Position numbers and translations under genes: made by a program. A model generated the notes under the pieces. That model had not been told where the DNA came from. It ran no database searches and saw nothing but the letters and a program-made list of their open reading frames with translations. DNA of 7,553 nucleotides from Brevibacillus sp. (GTDB lineage: Bacteria > Bacillota > Bacilli > Brevibacillales > Brevibacillaceae): positions 1 to 7,553 of the forward strand of contig JARDZO010000270.1 in assembly GCA_029240815.1 (NCBI GenBank), written 5' to 3'. This document shows, one piece after another, positions 6,511 through 7,553 of the stretch (positions are counted from its first letter, which is position 1; the number at the start of each line of letters is the position of its first letter).

Positions 6511-7392
6511 TCAATAGGCTTTATCCACGACTGCCTTTGCTGCTTTTTCCCGATAATACAGCGCTTTTTCTTTGATTCGCAGGGCCACACCCGTGTACAG
6601 CAAGTCAATCGCGTGCAGCTGTGCGATTTTCGCTGCCAGTGACCCTCCCTGTAAAGGCGTCTCTCTCCCTCCATTCAGTAAAACCACATCGGCCATTTTG
6701 GTTATGGGAGAACGTGCAAAATGCGTACTGGCGATGATTTTTGCCCCGTTTGCCTTTGCGATGGTCAAAGCATCCACGGTATCCTTCGTACTGCCCGACA
6801 CGGAGAAACCGATGGCAAGGTCGTGTTCAGACAGAGTCGCTGCTGCCATAGCCTGATGATGAGCATCTAAGAGGGCATCCGCAGATAATCCAATTCGCAT
6901 AAAGCGGCTTTTGGCATCAAGGGCGGTTACACCAGATACCCCGGCACCATAAAAATGGATTTTTTGACTGGATAAGATCAGTTCAATTGCCCGATTTAAT
7001 TCTTTGCTGTCGATCATCCCGGTTGTTTCCTGGATCGCCTGCACATTCGAGGCATTGACTTTTTGGATCATGACCTGAAACGGATCACTTTCGGTCAGGT
7101 TACTGTGCAAATTGGAAAGTGGATTGATTGTATTTTTGGCAAGAGCCAGCTTGAATTCTTGATATCCTTTGAAATCCAGCTTCCGACAGAAACGCAAAAC
7201 TGTCGTCTCCCCTACGTTCGCTTGTTCGGCGAGGTCAGTCACGGACATGTTGAGAATCTCGTCAAATCGCTCCAATACAAAGTGCGCCACTTTCTGCTCG
7301 GATTTGGTCAGTGATTTGACATAGCTGTTTATTTTGGCATAGAGTTCATTAATCGCTACTGGAGTTTCCACCCTTACCAAACACCTTTCCAC
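6511..7392 (-). CDS. RpiR/MurR-family transcriptional regulator with SIS domain
   Basis: First gene of the operon and its probable regulator. Residues about 15-88 are the RpiR-type helix-turn-helix: LTKSEQKVAHFVL, then MSVTDLAEQANVGETTVLRFCRK (recognition helix about 60-72) and the characteristic DFKGYQEFK. Residues about 130-262 are a SIS phosphosugar-binding domain, with IHFYGAGVSG (145-154) and SVSGSTKDT (197-205), the latter being the loop that holds the sugar phosphate. The likely effector is ManNAc-6-P or GlcNAc-6-P, inferred from the next genes. At 293 residues the length is typical. The start is not settled. GTG 7392 has no clear ribosome binding site, whereas GTG 7371 (V8) has GGAAAGG about 12 nt upstream, so the true protein may be seven residues shorter. 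A candidate operator lies directly in front at 7397-7411. Confidence 0.93.
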   Translation of the reverse strand: MERCLVRVETPVAINELYAKINSYVKSLTKSEQKVAHFVLERFDEILNMSVTDLAEQANVGETTVLRFCRKLDFKGYQEFKLALAKNTINPLSNLHSNLTESDPFQVMIQKVNASNVQAIQETTGMIDSKELNRAIELILSSQKIHFYGAGVSGVTALDAKSRFMRIGLSADALLDAHHQAMAAATLSEHDLAIGFSVSGSTKDTVDALTIAKANGAKIIASTHFARSPITKMADVVLLNGGRETPLQGGSLAAKIAQLHAIDLLYTGVALRIKEKALYYREKAAKAVVDKAY

Positions 7393-7396
7393 CGTT

Positions 7397-7411
7397 TGAA
7401 TTCAGAATTCA
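7397..7411. promoter_or_regulatory. Perfect inverted repeat TGAATTC-N1-GAATTCA, candidate operator of the operon
   Basis: A 15-bp dyad with 7-bp arms around one central base lies 4 bp before the outermost start codon of the rpiR-type gene. It is the strongest symmetric site close to the operon start. By position it could bind the RpiR-type protein and block transcription early. The binding partner is inferred; HTH_6 regulators usually bind dyads of this general kind. Confidence 0.45.
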
Positions 7412-7506
7412 CTAAAATGTATGCGGAATGTTTATGGATATATCCTTTTTTTATTGGAAAAGTGGAGGGAATCTCCAAAATAAGGGATTTTGCGAAAGGG
7501 CATGCG
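7412..7506 (-). promoter_or_regulatory. Promoter-bearing upstream region of the operon, with two further palindromes
   Basis: This AT-rich stretch between the upstream terminator and the operator must carry the operon promoter, but no strong -35/-10 pair stands out. The best weak option on the minus strand is TTGGAG followed after 17 bp by AATAAA. It contains the perfect palindrome GGATATATCC (7436-7445) and an inverted repeat TGGAG-N5-CTCCA (7463-7477), either of which may be a regulator site. No gene is seen here. Confidence 0.4.
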
Positions 7507-7536
7507 AAAAAAGCCCGAACACGATACACTTCGGAC
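7507..7536 (-). terminator. Rho-independent terminator of an upstream gene outside the window
   Basis: On the minus strand GTCCGAA (7530-7536) pairs with TTCGGGC (7513-7519), a 7-bp stem with one G-U pair and a 10-nt loop, followed directly by six T (7507-7512). It separates the operon from whatever minus-strand gene lies to the right, so the operon starts inside the window. No coding sequence is visible in the last 17 bases. Confidence 0.75.
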
Positions 7537-7553
7537 TTGATCTGGCTCTATTT

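Noticed and set aside
7411..7506. Search for a cre site in the operon upstream region
   Set aside because: TGCGAAAGG near 7490-7500 lacks the central CG and no other match was found, so no carbon catabolite control site is claimed.

Overview
The window looks like chromosomal DNA of a low-to-mid GC, spore-former-type Firmicute, most likely in the Brevibacillus/Paenibacillus group. That placement is an inference from strong AGGAGG-type ribosome binding sites, GTG and TTG starts, the protein families present and the style of the terminators. No rRNA, tRNA, CRISPR array, transposase or phage gene was seen.

Left part (1-1641): a minus-strand XRE-cupin regulator runs off the left edge. It is divergent from a LysE/RhtB-family exporter that resembles the cysteine/O-acetylserine exporter EamB. 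The two share a 106-bp promoter region with a good sigma-A promoter and small repeats. The exporter converges on an HxlR-family regulator, and the two reading frames overlap by 141 bp at their 3' ends. The HxlR gene has its own promoter, with a perfect 6-4-6 inverted repeat sitting on the -10.

Right part (1775-7553): a six-gene minus-strand operon, rpiR-type regulator > nanE > nanK (ROK kinase) > lipoprotein solute-binding protein > MalF-type permease > MalG-type permease. It ends at a clear intrinsic terminator (1776-1805). On its upstream side a second terminator (7507-7536) closes an unseen upstream gene. The genes are tightly packed, with a 4-nt overlap and gaps of 39, 19, 2 and 4 nt, so one transcript is likely.

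How the genes work together: the solute-binding protein and two permeases import an amino sugar or a glycan containing one. The kinase would make N-acetylmannosamine-6-phosphate (ManNAc-6-P), NanE would convert it to GlcNAc-6-P, and the SIS-domain RpiR protein would sense a phosphosugar and control the operon. No sialate lyase (NanA), ABC ATPase, NagA or NagB lies in the operon. The imported sugar may therefore be ManNAc itself or a ManNAc-containing fragment, or the lyase is elsewhere. The ATPase must come from another locus.

I did not find a clearly new biological system. The points worth following up are the lyase-less operon, the overlapping HxlR/exporter ends, the cysteine-less HxlR and several candidate operators.
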